Assembly (NCBI GenBank): GCA_001986395.2 | Contig: MQVO02000026.1 | Coordinates: forward strand, 62,001-126,000 | From: Irpex lacteus | Lineage: Eukaryota > Basidiomycota > Agaricomycetes > Polyporales > Irpicaceae | Direction of reading: 5' to 3' | Length of the DNA stretch: 64,000 nt | Part shown: in pieces, positions 47,488-58,442 of the stretch | How the letters are laid out: the number at the start of each line of letters is the position of its first letter | Numbering within the stretch: the first letter of the stretch is position 1 | Notes under the pieces: generated by a model | What the model was told of the DNA's origin: nothing | The model's input: the letters and a program-made list of their open reading frames with translations, nothing else | The model's database searches: none | Made by a program: the position numbers and the translations under genes

Positions 47488-48826
47488 ATGCAGTGCTTTA
47501 TTCTAACGTTCTTCTTTCTATTATTTACTCTACAGTACGTTTCCGCGCATGGTTATGTTGATGGAATAGCCATCGACGGCACCTGGTATGCTGGAAACGT
47601 CCCGAACAACTACAAGGGTCAGTCGCGTCGTGTCGTCTAATAGCTCGATTTCCTAGTACTTACGCCCTATCATGCAGGTCCAAGTCCTATCAGACTTGTT
47701 AACGACATCGGTCCAGTAAAAGGATCGGACAATCCGGACATTGTCTGTGGTCTGAGTGCTCAGAAAGCCGCAATGGTCGTGCCAGCCAACCCCGGCAGTG
47801 TACTCAGTATTCAATGGGTCGGTGGTGGTGGCCAAGCGGTAAGCTGACTTGTATCAGCTATTCAATGACTTTCCCTGACTTTCTCTTTAGTGGCCGCATG
47901 AGGTTGGCCCGCTCATGACTTACATGGCGTCTTGTGGCAATACCCCCTGCGACCAATTCGACCCAACCGGGGCAAAGTGGTTCAAGATTGACCAGTTCGG
48001 TAAGAAGGACGGAAATACATGGTATCAGGCAGATATCGCTTGTACGTCTTGACTTTGCCCCAGTACATTAATACGGATCATTAACAATTAACAATACATT
48101 TCGCCAGCCAATCACGAGGCCTACGACGTGACTTTGCCGCAGGACCTTGCTCCAGGTGGCTATCTTGTGAGACATGAGGTACCGTAAAATTGATTCATAT
48201 GCTTGCCCTTTGTTCATTGTTGTGGATAGATCATCGCCCTTCATCTGGGTAACTCGCTCGGTGGTGCGGAATTCTATCCCATGTGTGTACAACTGCAAGT
48301 CGGCGGAAGTGGCAGTGGCACGCCGCAGTCGACAGTATCCTTCCCTGGAGCTTACAATGACAATGACCCCGGTATCTACGACCCAGACGTACGTTACAGA
48401 TGCTGCGCCCTAGCCTATCCTCACACGTACACTAATTACTTCCCGGCGGTGCAGATCTACAACCCTGGTTCCAACTATACGTTCCCCGGCGGCCCCATCT
48501 CTAATCTCGCTGCCTCTGCCCAATCATTGGCACCTGGCGAATCGACCATGCCACCGTTCCCTTCCGGAACCAGTGTCACGAACGCCCCAGCACAACCTAC
48601 GCAAACTGAGAGTCAAGGTGGGAACCCATCGCCGTCGGCTTCGTCAAGCGCTGGCTCACAACAAATTTCCTCCTCTGCGCCCATGCAAGCAGAGCCTACA
48701 GGGGCTACCGATCCCAGCGGTTCTGGCACAGGATCGTGCATGCTCAAGGCAAGAAGTAACACCGGGAACCAGAGGCGACACTTCAAGCGCTTCATCAAGC
48801 GTATAATGCCGCACGCATCGCACTAA
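47488..48826 (+). CDS. Secreted AA9 lytic polysaccharide monooxygenase
   Basis: Copper enzyme that cleaves cellulose or other beta-glucans oxidatively outside the cell. The signal peptide MQCFILTFFFLLFTLQYVSA is cut before HGYVDG, making His1 the first copper ligand. The second copper His is in WPHEVGPLMTYMA. The axial Tyr is in GGAEFYPMC, and the second-sphere His is in IIALHLGNS. Six exons; introns begin near 47618, 47839, 48041, 48180 and 48390 and restore the frame. The disulfide-type Cys residues (DIVCG, SCGNTPC, PMC) are present. After the catalytic domain comes a Ser/Thr/Pro-rich linker of about 100 residues and a basic tail (KARSNTGNQRRHFKRFIKRI), with no CBM1. The expected second-sphere Gln (GGAQFYP in most members) is Glu here, encoded GAA. 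Confidence 0.94.
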
Positions 48827-50724
48827 GAGGCAACGAATCGTCGATCACTCAGGTTTGCTCGTCGCTGTGTGGGCACGCATTGCTGTGACTAAATTATTTG
48901 GTGGGCTGCACGTGCAGGTACGTGCTCCGACGATGCTGGTCGGATGCAGAGCAGTCTGGGGAGGTGTTGCGTAGAAATGCTTCCGCGACTCCCTTCAGAT
49001 CTGATCAGCGATCGTGTTATTTGCGACTGGTGCTACTTACTAGAATGCCAAGTCTTGTATCTGTACTCGAACGTGTATTATATATCCATTTATGTTTTAA
49101 GCTACGAAGGCGAACTTAAATACAGCCTAACCATGTACACACTGAACGTCAATAGAGCAATGCGCGGTTGTGTACCTGATAAATCTGCATCAAACCGATG
49201 TCAGCCATCGCAGAAGGGGGCACGGGTGTGAGAAGATGTTCCGTCCTACGATCGAAACTGTTGCTGATGTCTCTCAGACTTCAGAGGGTTTGAGCGGATC
49301 CGACATGTTTAGATCCAGGCGGTGCAAAGATTCAATCTTGAACTACTTTGTCACTCTACTAACAGCACAAGCCGTAGTAAGTACCTTATGGCTATGGGAT
49401 TCCAGCTGACCCATCTCGTTTTGCTGTGTATAAGATGTGCAGATAACGATATCCATTTACGGATCTCTAGAAACACTATAATAGGATTCGTCGAGCGATG
49501 GCTTATCCTAGACCAGATGACACCGGCGGAGCCGTATTAACGAGGAAAATACACCTTCGGAGTCAACAAGCCATTATGAAAATATGAGTAGCTCGACAAT
49601 ACCACCCTCAGATCGTCTGCATTACAAGATCACCGGGCGAAGCAAGGTTGATAAGTACTTGACGTAGTGGTATCTCACCCTTCATCAATCTAGATACTGG
49701 CCATGGGTGTAACAGATAGTATCTCCTGAGACGTCATCTTCAGTTGGACAGCTACTCACTACTGAGAGTTAAGATCGTAGGGGGTCTGGGCATGGCCAGT
49801 AAACACTGCCTAATCCGGATAAGCCGGTGAAACAGATCACTCGGGTGTGGCTGGCAATACGAACAAGACCAAACACACATAGCCAGACTTGGCCTCAGGC
49901 TTTGCTCACCTGATTGGACTTTTGCTGGGAGGTTTCAAGTTCGTCACAGCTCGTCTGAATAATCCTCTGAATCAATTAGCTTTCAGAACGGGTTGGAGTG
50001 AGGAATGTTCCTATGTTAAGAATGCCGACTGTATGTGGGTGCCGACAGTTTACCGACTTGCGGTAATATGTCGGATAACTCTGGGGCTGGTGAGAACTGG
50101 CAGCCGTGCCCTTTGAGGCACGGGATAGCGCGAGATCAGCGGAGCCCGAAACCCCGGCGGCGCCTGCGCACAAACTTGCTCTTCCAAAAGCGGATGAGCC
50201 GTGGGCGTTTACCACGTTACCGTCGGTCTGCCAGCACCTCGACCTTTTTACAGGAAGAAAACTCTGTCTTTGGGGCAATCGCAAGCGAAGGTAGTAATAT
50301 GAACCAAATACATTAAAATGGTCTGTAGTTTATCCTTTCGAGATTAGTTCGCAACAGTTTCTGATCAAGCGACGACTTTGCAACATAGATGGTACATTTT
50401 TGCAACTGCACCCAATCGCACAACGTAGGGGTCCTGCGAGGGACTGCATCTACCATGTTACCTGCGCATTGCAAGTAAAAATTGCAATTAATTCTCTCTA
50501 AACAATGTGGAGTCAAAATAGGAGACTTCTATCTATTGCGATGAGAGGAATGTGAACGGTAGGTTACTGCAGATTGAACCTCTTGCCGATCGGTGCAAGG
50601 CAGCCATATTTGGTCATTCCGCACTTGCCACAGGCTTCTTACCGATGTGAGTGACACGCATAAGAACTCCAACAAACGACGGCTGGCAATTTACCTTTCT
50701 TCACCCCGACTGCTGATCCACGAC
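48827..50724. other. 1.9 kb intergenic
   Basis: No supported gene. Several frames of up to about 100 codons lack any recognisable motif. The right end includes the leader of the Zn2Cys6 gene; an open stretch continues upstream of its chosen ATG to about 50593. Confidence 0.5.
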
Positions 50725-52311
50725 ATGTCTATTCTACACTTGCCTTACGAAGAACCACCCTACATGCGGCAGCGCGAGTCGAACTCGTACGACATGGGAT
50801 TGGCCCTGGAAATGAAGCCTTCTTCCCTGCTACCGGATCCTTACATGTTCGACCAGCTTCTTCATCCACTTGCGCCTGTGGCATCCTCCCACTCTATGCC
50901 ATACGACCTGCATAGTGGCTTCGCACCATTACACTACCATCTAGGCTCAGCACCATACGACCTTCATGGCAACGGCGACGTTCACCATCCTTCCCCTGTT
51001 CGCCCGATACCCTCTGGCCTTGGCTGGGCCGAGACCACTCCCCGCACCTACTACCCCGAACATTCGTCAGCGCACTCATACCCCTCTACCTCGCTCTCGC
51101 AGCCATCCATCTTTGTCTCCTCATCCTCTTCCCGCTCTATGGTCCCCAGTGAGACCACGTCCACACTCGATCATTCAGCACCTCCCCCTCCGTGGACGAT
51201 GTCTGGGTCGCTCGATCCCTCCACTGGCATCTACCAGGTTGCACCCGAACACCCTCGGATTCGTACCGCCCAGGCCTGTGAGAAATGCAGAGGTCGAAAG
51301 GCTAAGGTACGACCCACCTTGATTCGTAATTCTATTTTATCTAACACACCATGCAGTGCAGCGGCGAGCATCCCTCATGCGAGCGTTGCCGTATTCGTGG
51401 GTTGAAGTGTGAATACGCACCGGAACGGAAGATGCGCGGTCCCAACAAGGTCAAGCGTAAGACTGCCGACAAGTCGTCTCGCAGGATCTCGGTCGCCTCG
51501 ACGGCCTCCGAGGCCTCTACCATGTCCACCATCTCCGATGACTCGTCAGAACGGCCTTCTACCCCTCCCAACGCCGAGTTCCAGCAGTTCACTATGAGCC
51601 TCGGCAAGGCTTCTCTGGACTCTCGTCCGAGCACCGCTTCATCGACGCAGTCGTCTATCGACAGTTCTCCTGGTTTTAGTCCCGCTCAGCTCGACGGTCG
51701 CTCCCGCCCTTCACACATCGACCTATCTGGCACGAGGTTGGCAGATCAGATGAACTTCTCCTATGTTGGTGAGGACGATACCTTCGCCTACGACATCAGC
51801 TCTGCTCGTCGTGCATCCCTTCCCGCACGTTTTGTGGGCCCTCTTCCTCATACTGCGCACCTGCGCTCTCCATCTCTCGGGCAGGTGTACACACCATCTC
51901 GCGGAATTGATGTCATCGATGCTCATGTGTCTCGGTGAGTCACACGATATTGTCTGCTCAGTGAGACAAGTTACTAACGACTCGTCATACAGTCCTCACT
52001 CCAACCCGCACCAATCCCATCTCCCTTTCGGCATGCCTCCCACGCACGGCCTATCCAACGGTAGTGGGTCTGACATGTCCATGTCGGCGCCCATTACGCC
52101 GCTCAGCATGCATTCTGGCGGTGAGCTGATGTACCCCGTGGAGTTCCATCACGACTTCATGGACTTCGTTGGCCCGGATCTGCATATCGACACTCAGGGT
52201 GTTCATACTTGGGACAACGTCGAACACGACGCAGACGTCACCCCACGAGTTACTACCGACGGGCACGAAAAGAGTTTGGCTCAGTTTGCGAGCCAGTATG
52301 TTCACGAATAA
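50725..52311 (+). CDS. Zn2Cys6 transcription factor
   Basis: Nuclear fungal-type binuclear zinc cluster regulator. The start MSILHLPYEEPPYM (50725) is chosen as the ATG opening a Pro/Ser/Tyr-rich region; an in-frame ATG at 50593 lies in a less convincing stretch. The zinc cluster is ACEKCRGRKAK, intron, CSGEHPSCERCRIRGLKCEY (residues about 185-215), with all six Cys present and the intron inside the cluster. A basic linker (KMRGPNKVKRKTADK) and Ser-rich sequence follow. A third exon starts at about 51993, and the protein ends QYVHE at 52311. The DNA-binding domain sits in the middle rather than near the N-terminus, and no fungal-specific (MHR) regulatory domain is visible. Targets unknown. 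Confidence 0.88.
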
Positions 52312-54523
52312 TACCTAACATTGTACGCCCCCGTAGCTTCTAGTCTCCTTCTGCTATACGTTATTTAGTCGTCATTTGTATTGCATTCTATGTATCATTA
52401 TTCATCTATATCTCGCTATCTACTTCACGTCTTGTCTGCGACTTTGTTCTGTATCCACCCTCGTTCGTACCGTACTTGTTAACATATAGAGGTGCTGAAT
52501 GGTTTCGTTCACTCAGACAATTTGATCTGTTCCCATGTTTGCCGTCACACATTGCTCTAGTTCAATTTCGTGGAGTTTAGTGATATCACTTGACCTTCGT
52601 ACTATCCAGCGATAAGTTACAAATTACAAATATTTTGATCCGCCATGTAGTCTATCAGGCGACGCATAGCTAGGAGTTGATAGGTTCGAGCGACGGACAG
52701 CCCTCGGCTGCACCCATCCAATTTCAAAGACGCCATGTTGGACAACACTCAACGGACATCAGATGCGCAACGACCGTCATCATATTTTTTTCGGATCATT
52801 ATCCTACGCAAGGATTTCCACCGTACGCAGCTATCGAGGAGCGGTTTCAGACTCGACCCTACATTTCAAGCTTCAAGTTGTAAACCCGGGAGCTGAGAGG
52901 ACTTGCCAGGAGCGTCTGACTCGCAGCTACCGATCGTTTCATTAAGACAGGCTCAGGGCTGGACCATCTCGATAAAACTACAGACTGTCGCATCGTATCG
53001 CATGTGCATGTGACGGACATTGCAACCGTGCCAAACCTGCACTGTACGCGGAGGTATAAGTACGGGGGCGCTTTCATGCTTATGTTTGCTCCGTCCGGGT
53101 ACAGTACTAGTGGTCCACTCAGCACGAGAACGATAGGTCAGTAGGGAATTTTACACATAAGAATTGTATACGCTGATTTATTGCCTGACCTTCCTGACTG
53201 GTTAGCCACCGTGACGTTTACCATGACTGCTTCCTGAGACTGGTGGCTCACTCGCAGGCTGCCAGCCATCGGAGGATAATCAAATCTACACTGTACTCAA
53301 TCTTGACAGGCTTGACAGCTAATTGTATTCGCGGTAATCAAGAATCAAGCTGCGTACCTTGATCGCAATCTACTGGCTTTCGGCTAATTCTTCGCACTTC
53401 AAATGTGCCAGTGTACTTGCAACAGTGCTAGGTACTACAGCCTGAGCAGCACTGCAGTAATTCAGGTTTGCAGTTTTTCTTTTTGGTTTTAAAGACAGCT
53501 GGCTAATAGCCATATCGCTATCAAAGCCTTCGTAATTCAGATTCAGATTAATCTCTTACCGGCTTATTTTCCTTTCAAACCACCAGATTTCGACAACCAT
53601 TGCAGCCAGGTGCGACGGCCAAGACTCGGGCTATTCGGAGGGCCTGCCTAATGGGGATAAGCTGTTCATAGCTGAGTTTGAACGACCGGATTGGGAAGTG
53701 GAACGCATCACAACGCCACCACGTCGCTACTTATTCCAATTCTACCAGCAGCCCAGTCTGTGTTATGGCCACCGTCGGGAAACCGGAGACCCGTCAGGTG
53801 TGATATTAACCCTTTAACTAATCTGTATGTAGTCTCCAATTCATACAACTTTCAGGGAATGTGTTAACGTAAGAACTCGAGTTTGTTACCTGCGAACGAG
53901 GATGCAGCAGGCGATTACTAGTTATCATCGGCCCGATCTCTTCGGAGAGTCAAGCTTTGCAGGTGCGTTTACGTACCTTACGATCGTGCGTCCTCACAGT
54001 TTCTAGGTCAATCACGTTTCCCCAGAGAGGAATTACACACCCCGTTTCTTTTGTTTTCCATTTCACCTCACTTCCCCTCAATGGTGGTAAGCCTAGTTCT
54101 GAAGGGCTTTGAATTACCAGTTGAATGATCATTAATGAAATTCAAGGAACTGGATAATCTTAATACCTTTTGTGAAAAGCGTCCTATCTCAACGGAAAGG
54201 AACGAGCCTAGGAAAGGATAAGTATGTCGAATGACAAATTGAAGATCGGCTTCAACTTGCTCTCCTAAATCAAACACCAAAGGCTTGGCTGGCGACTATT
54301 TGTCTGGACCTAGAACTTGAACACAAGTAAGGATCTATGATACCTATTCATAGGTTTATTGCCTACGTTGTTCATGGCAGTACTTGCGCTGTGAAAGAGG
54401 ATCGTATCCGTGTCCCCACAAGCAGGGAAGTAAGTATTCCAACGGCTGTTCGAGCGGACTCACGGACACTGACAGCAGAGTTAATTAATTATTGACTCCT
54501 CCCGGCATCGACACACGTCACAT
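52312..54523. other. 2.2 kb intergenic
   Basis: No gene, RNA or clear repeat that I can support. It is AT-rich with only short unrelated frames. The first 200 bases are probably the 3' UTR of the Zn2Cys6 gene. Confidence 0.5.
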
Positions 54524-55219
54524 CTATTCATTACTCTTCGCAACGGTCTTGCCGATATCTTCGTTCCACTCCTACGAAATGTTATAAACAATACGAGGCT
54601 TGATGAATCTATATTCGACTCACTTCAGGATGTTCCTGAATGAACGTGCTCATCAACTTCTTACACCTCTTGTCATCCAGTACGATCACCTCCACCCCAC
54701 GACTTCTCAACAACTCTTCTTCGCCTACAAAGTTCGTGTTCTCTCCTATCACCACACGCGGAATGCCATATAGTAATATCGCTCCTGTGCACATACTACA
54801 AGGGCTGTCCGAGTTGTATTTTCCCGTCATCACCCAGAAGGTCCGGCTTCACACGTCGCGAACTCACCTCAAAGTCGTGTACTACGCCCGACCAACATTG
54901 TAAAGAGCTTATTTAGCGTATCACGGCATCGGATAGAAATAAGGTCCACACTGACCATGGTACACTTCTTATACACATCCGCACTTAGTCTCCCAGCATT
55001 CTCCAACGCAGATATTTCCCCATGCAACGTCGCAGATCCCTTTTGTATCCTCTGGTTCCGGCCCATGCCCAGCAGCTTTACCTTCTCTCGAGATCCAAGG
55101 TGGGCATCTTGGAAGAGAGCTGCGCCGATGGGTATGCCATTCTCGTGCATGCTTTGGGCCGCTTGTTGTATTGCAGTGCGTATGCACCACTCGTCGATGT
55201 CGACAGCAGGTTCTGACAT
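54524..55219 (-). CDS. FCY1: Cytosine deaminase
   Basis: Converts cytosine to uracil in pyrimidine salvage; cytosolic zinc enzyme. It starts MSEPAVDIDEWCIRTAIQ (ATG at 55219; an in-frame ATG at 55255 is the alternative). The zinc His and catalytic Glu are in TLHGEISALENAGRL. The two zinc Cys are in PCSMCTGAILLYGIPR. The C-terminal part reads GVEVIVLDDKRCKKLM and, after a last intron, EWNEDIGKTVAKSNE (stop at 54524). Between KKCTM and PCSMC the frame is restored only by a 14-nt micro-exon at 54868-54881. It encodes YTTLS together with the first base of the next exon, giving YTTLSPCSMC as in yeast Fcy1. About 165 residues, the usual length. Confidence 0.93.
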
Positions 55220-55521
55220 GCTGGCAACTCGGAGGGCCTGAAGACCGATGAACAACTTGAAGAAGGCGATGGTAATAAGGACAGCGATATAACCAGTCTG
55301 TTAGTCTTATTGCTGCACGTACGACGCACTGTCGGTTTGACCATATTTCAGCAATCTCACACGGTTAATTCGGAAGCTCCATTTCCGGGTCTGTCCGTCG
55401 TAAATCTACGTATGAGCTATTATACATACTTCTTTTCATTGCACGACCTAAGTCGGCTTCGTTTTATCATGGCCTTGCCAACTACGCCATTTAACCATTA
55501 CTTGTTTCAACACCCACCATT

Positions 55522-57828
55522 TCATACCCTCTCCCAGCGGATGGGTGCAGAGTATCTCGTTCCGAACTTGCCCTCCTGTTTCGCTTTGATCTCTACAGTT
55601 CGTAACAGGTATAAGATAGCGTACGGTTTGTAGATGAAACGGAAGTTGCTTACGCAGTGCCAAGTGCTTTGAGAAGAAGCGACACGACGCAAAGTTGCCC
55701 ATCATGTACCACGCATTCTCCACGCCAGGCCCGAGCTCTCTCCAAGCTGTCCTCTGGTCACCATCGTTGTTGAGGCCCCAGATGGGCGTGAGCTTGCCCT
55801 CATACTCGGGCCCGAGGATGTCGAGGAGGGGTTTACGAGGGTCGTCAAACCTGTGCGACGTCGTATCAGCAAGAAATACGAGAACGTATGGAGAGATAAA
55901 CACACCCAGTAGCGAAAAGAATGACATCTGCCTCAATCTCGCTACCATCCTTGAATCTCAATCCCTTCGGCGTATACCTCTCGATCTCCGTGCCGTTCTT
56001 CAACTTGATCTTCCCGTCGATGATCTTCTGACACGCGCCAACGTCAAGGTAGTATCCTCCCGCTCTCTTCAACGCCAGGAACAAGAACCCAGAGCCCTCT
56101 TCGCCATCGTTCAGTTGGTACCCGACGGAGCGGAGGCCGTCTAGGATGTCTTTGTCTTGCTCGGCGAGAGTTTTTGTTTGTCGTTGTGCGAAGAGTTTGG
56201 CGAGGAGGATGGGGATAGTATTTTCGAGGCGGTCAGCAGTTTGAGTGGGTGGGCCTCCTTCCCAGTAGTTTGCTGTACACAAGAGACCAATGAGAACGCG
56301 CGCTGGGAGGGGCGCGTATGGGGGTGAACTTACGCTGATAAAGGATGGGGGCACCGTTTTTGGTAGTCATGATGTAGGTCGAGCTACGCTGGAAGATGGT
56401 GACATCTTCGATAAGAGGCCCGTATTGGCTCTAGGTCGTGCTGGAGATTTTATACAGCGAGACGTACCGACATCATGATCAGCATAGTCGGAAGCAATAT
56501 CGTGGGCTACACAGGTGTCTGCATCAACACAGAATGCGTTTGGGTAGTGAAAGGTGTGACGCACCTGATACGCAAGCACCAACGACGAAGACCTTCTTTC
56601 CAACATGGTTCTTCCAAGTCTTATGCTGCGTCGAATGCAACACTTGGCCCTGATATTCCTCCTGTATGACAACTACTCGTCAGTTCGCCACTCACAAAGC
56701 CTAAAGCGAGACCGAACTCACCCGACCCGGATACTCAGGCAGATTGGGCTTGCCCGCGCCCAAACCGAGCGCAAACACAACGTGATCAACATGGAACACA
56801 CGCTCAGAGCCATCGCCTCGTTTAACAGTGACGTCCCATTTTCCCGTGTCGGCGTTCTTCGTAGCGGAAGTGACAGTGGAGGAGGTCCATACGTTGAGCT
56901 CCATTGCTTCTGCGAAGAACTCGAGCCAATTGGCGACCTTTTGGGATGGGGCGTATATAGGCCAGTTTGGTGGGAAGCTGAGATGGTGTCAGGTTGATAT
57001 AGTATGAGCTTTAGTGGACGTGACGTACGGAAGGTACGGCATGTGTGTAAGCCCTGATGCATGTTCAGTTTCACACACAAGCGAGTAGAAGAGACAGAAT
57101 TACTCACAAACGGGGTCGTGGAGACACAACGCCTCATATCTATTCCTCCACAAATCGCCAATCCTCGGGTTCTTCTCAATGAGAAGATGGGTAGTACCTA
57201 GCTGCCTCAACCTGGCAGCGACGTCCAAGCCACTTTGCCCGCCTCCAACAATGATCACCTCCGGGTCAGAGTCCGCAAACTCCTGCTCCTTCTTGCGCTG
57301 GTCAAGCCACTTGCCATGGCTAGGCAGCGGGTCTCTGAGCGCCCCAATCTTCTCTGGAAATCCCTTCAGGTCCTCGAGGTTGGTGCCGAGAATCAATGAA
57401 CGCCATCCTTGAGGAGTAGGCACGAGGCGGACGACGGCCCGTCCTGTTGCGACCTCTGTCTCAAAGTCGAACTGGGCGCAGACCCAACCGAGATCGGGCC
57501 ATGGTTGTTGCCATTGAGCGTCGACGAGTGCACCAACGGAGAGCTTAGTCTCTGGTAGACGGTCGGTCAGGAATTTTGTGATATTCTCTTGTCCAAAGAA
57601 GGTGCGAAGATCCCAAGTGAGTGCAAAAAGGTCCTTCCACCAAGGATAATCGTGCAAAGTAGCGAGGATAGCTGGGATGTCGCTGGCTGAGACGGCCGAG
57701 GAAAAGGTGGCAAGCCAGTCCTGGGCTATCTTCAGTGCGTCAACGTCTTTCGGATCCACGGTTTGCACGCCGAGGTTTTCAAAAGTTGGGAGGAATGCCC
57801 CATCTGGGATACGAGTTATGTTAGCCAT
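55522..57828 (-). CDS. FAD-dependent monooxygenase (FMO-like)
   Basis: Flavin- and NADPH-dependent monooxygenase of the fungal FMO-like group; substrate unknown. It starts MANITRIPDGAFLPTFENLG (57828). Residues about 30-150 form an NTF2-like domain (KIAQDWLATFSSAV, YPWWKDLFALTWDLRTF). The FAD Rossmann motif is VIIVGGGQSGLDVAARLRQL. Next come RNRYEALCLHDPV and an intron, and then the FMO-type signature YQGQVLHSTQHKTW. The NADPH-site motif is VFVVGACVSAHDIASD, and the conserved ATG motif is DVILFATG. The protein ends QIKAKQEGKFGTRY, with SAPIRWERV before the stop at 55522. About seven short introns. The stop lies about 300 bases upstream of the co-directional cytosine deaminase gene; there is no sign of co-transcription. 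Confidence 0.9.
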
Positions 57829-58442
57829 AGCAGGCAGAGGGCTGGCGGGAAGAGGAGAGATAGGAGAGGATGAGCATGATCGATGTTCTTGTGTAGGTTA
57901 GACCTGCCAATGCCTGTGACCTGATGACGAGCGAATCAGATCAGTATGCGCAAGAGCAAATCTGCCAAGATCTAGTCACTTTCGTGGTCTGTCACGGCCC
58001 CTGTCACGGCCGAGATCAGTCTCTGCGCGGCTAGATTAGTGTCACACTCGGTCGTGTTCACTTTGCAGCACTCTGCCAGTAGTATAGTTCGCTGTCGCAG
58101 AAGATATCAATCAGTGTAAGGAGTACGACAAGATATTTTGTAGTCTCACCGTCCCTATTCGCAGAGTGTACTGATCTTACAAGCAGAATGTCCATTGTTC
58201 TGTAACGTTGATGACTCTAAGCTAGTAGCTCACTACGACTTATTACCATTGGCTAAAAGTTCCAGATAAATACCGAGAGCTTCCAAAGTGGTTTAACATA
58301 TCCCCACCTCGTAAGCTGTTGACGCCACAACTTGGAACGGCAAACAGGTACCGGGCTATGACTCTGGTTGAGGACAATCTGAGAAACTCGAATGGAGGAC
58401 AGACCGTCTGTAAGACATTGAAGATGTTCAGGCAATATCTTC
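57829..58442. other. Intergenic, FMO to F-box gene
   Basis: Promoter side of the FMO gene and 3' flank of the F-box gene. CTGTCACGGCC occurs twice in a row near 57988-58010. No coding frame supported. Confidence 0.5.
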
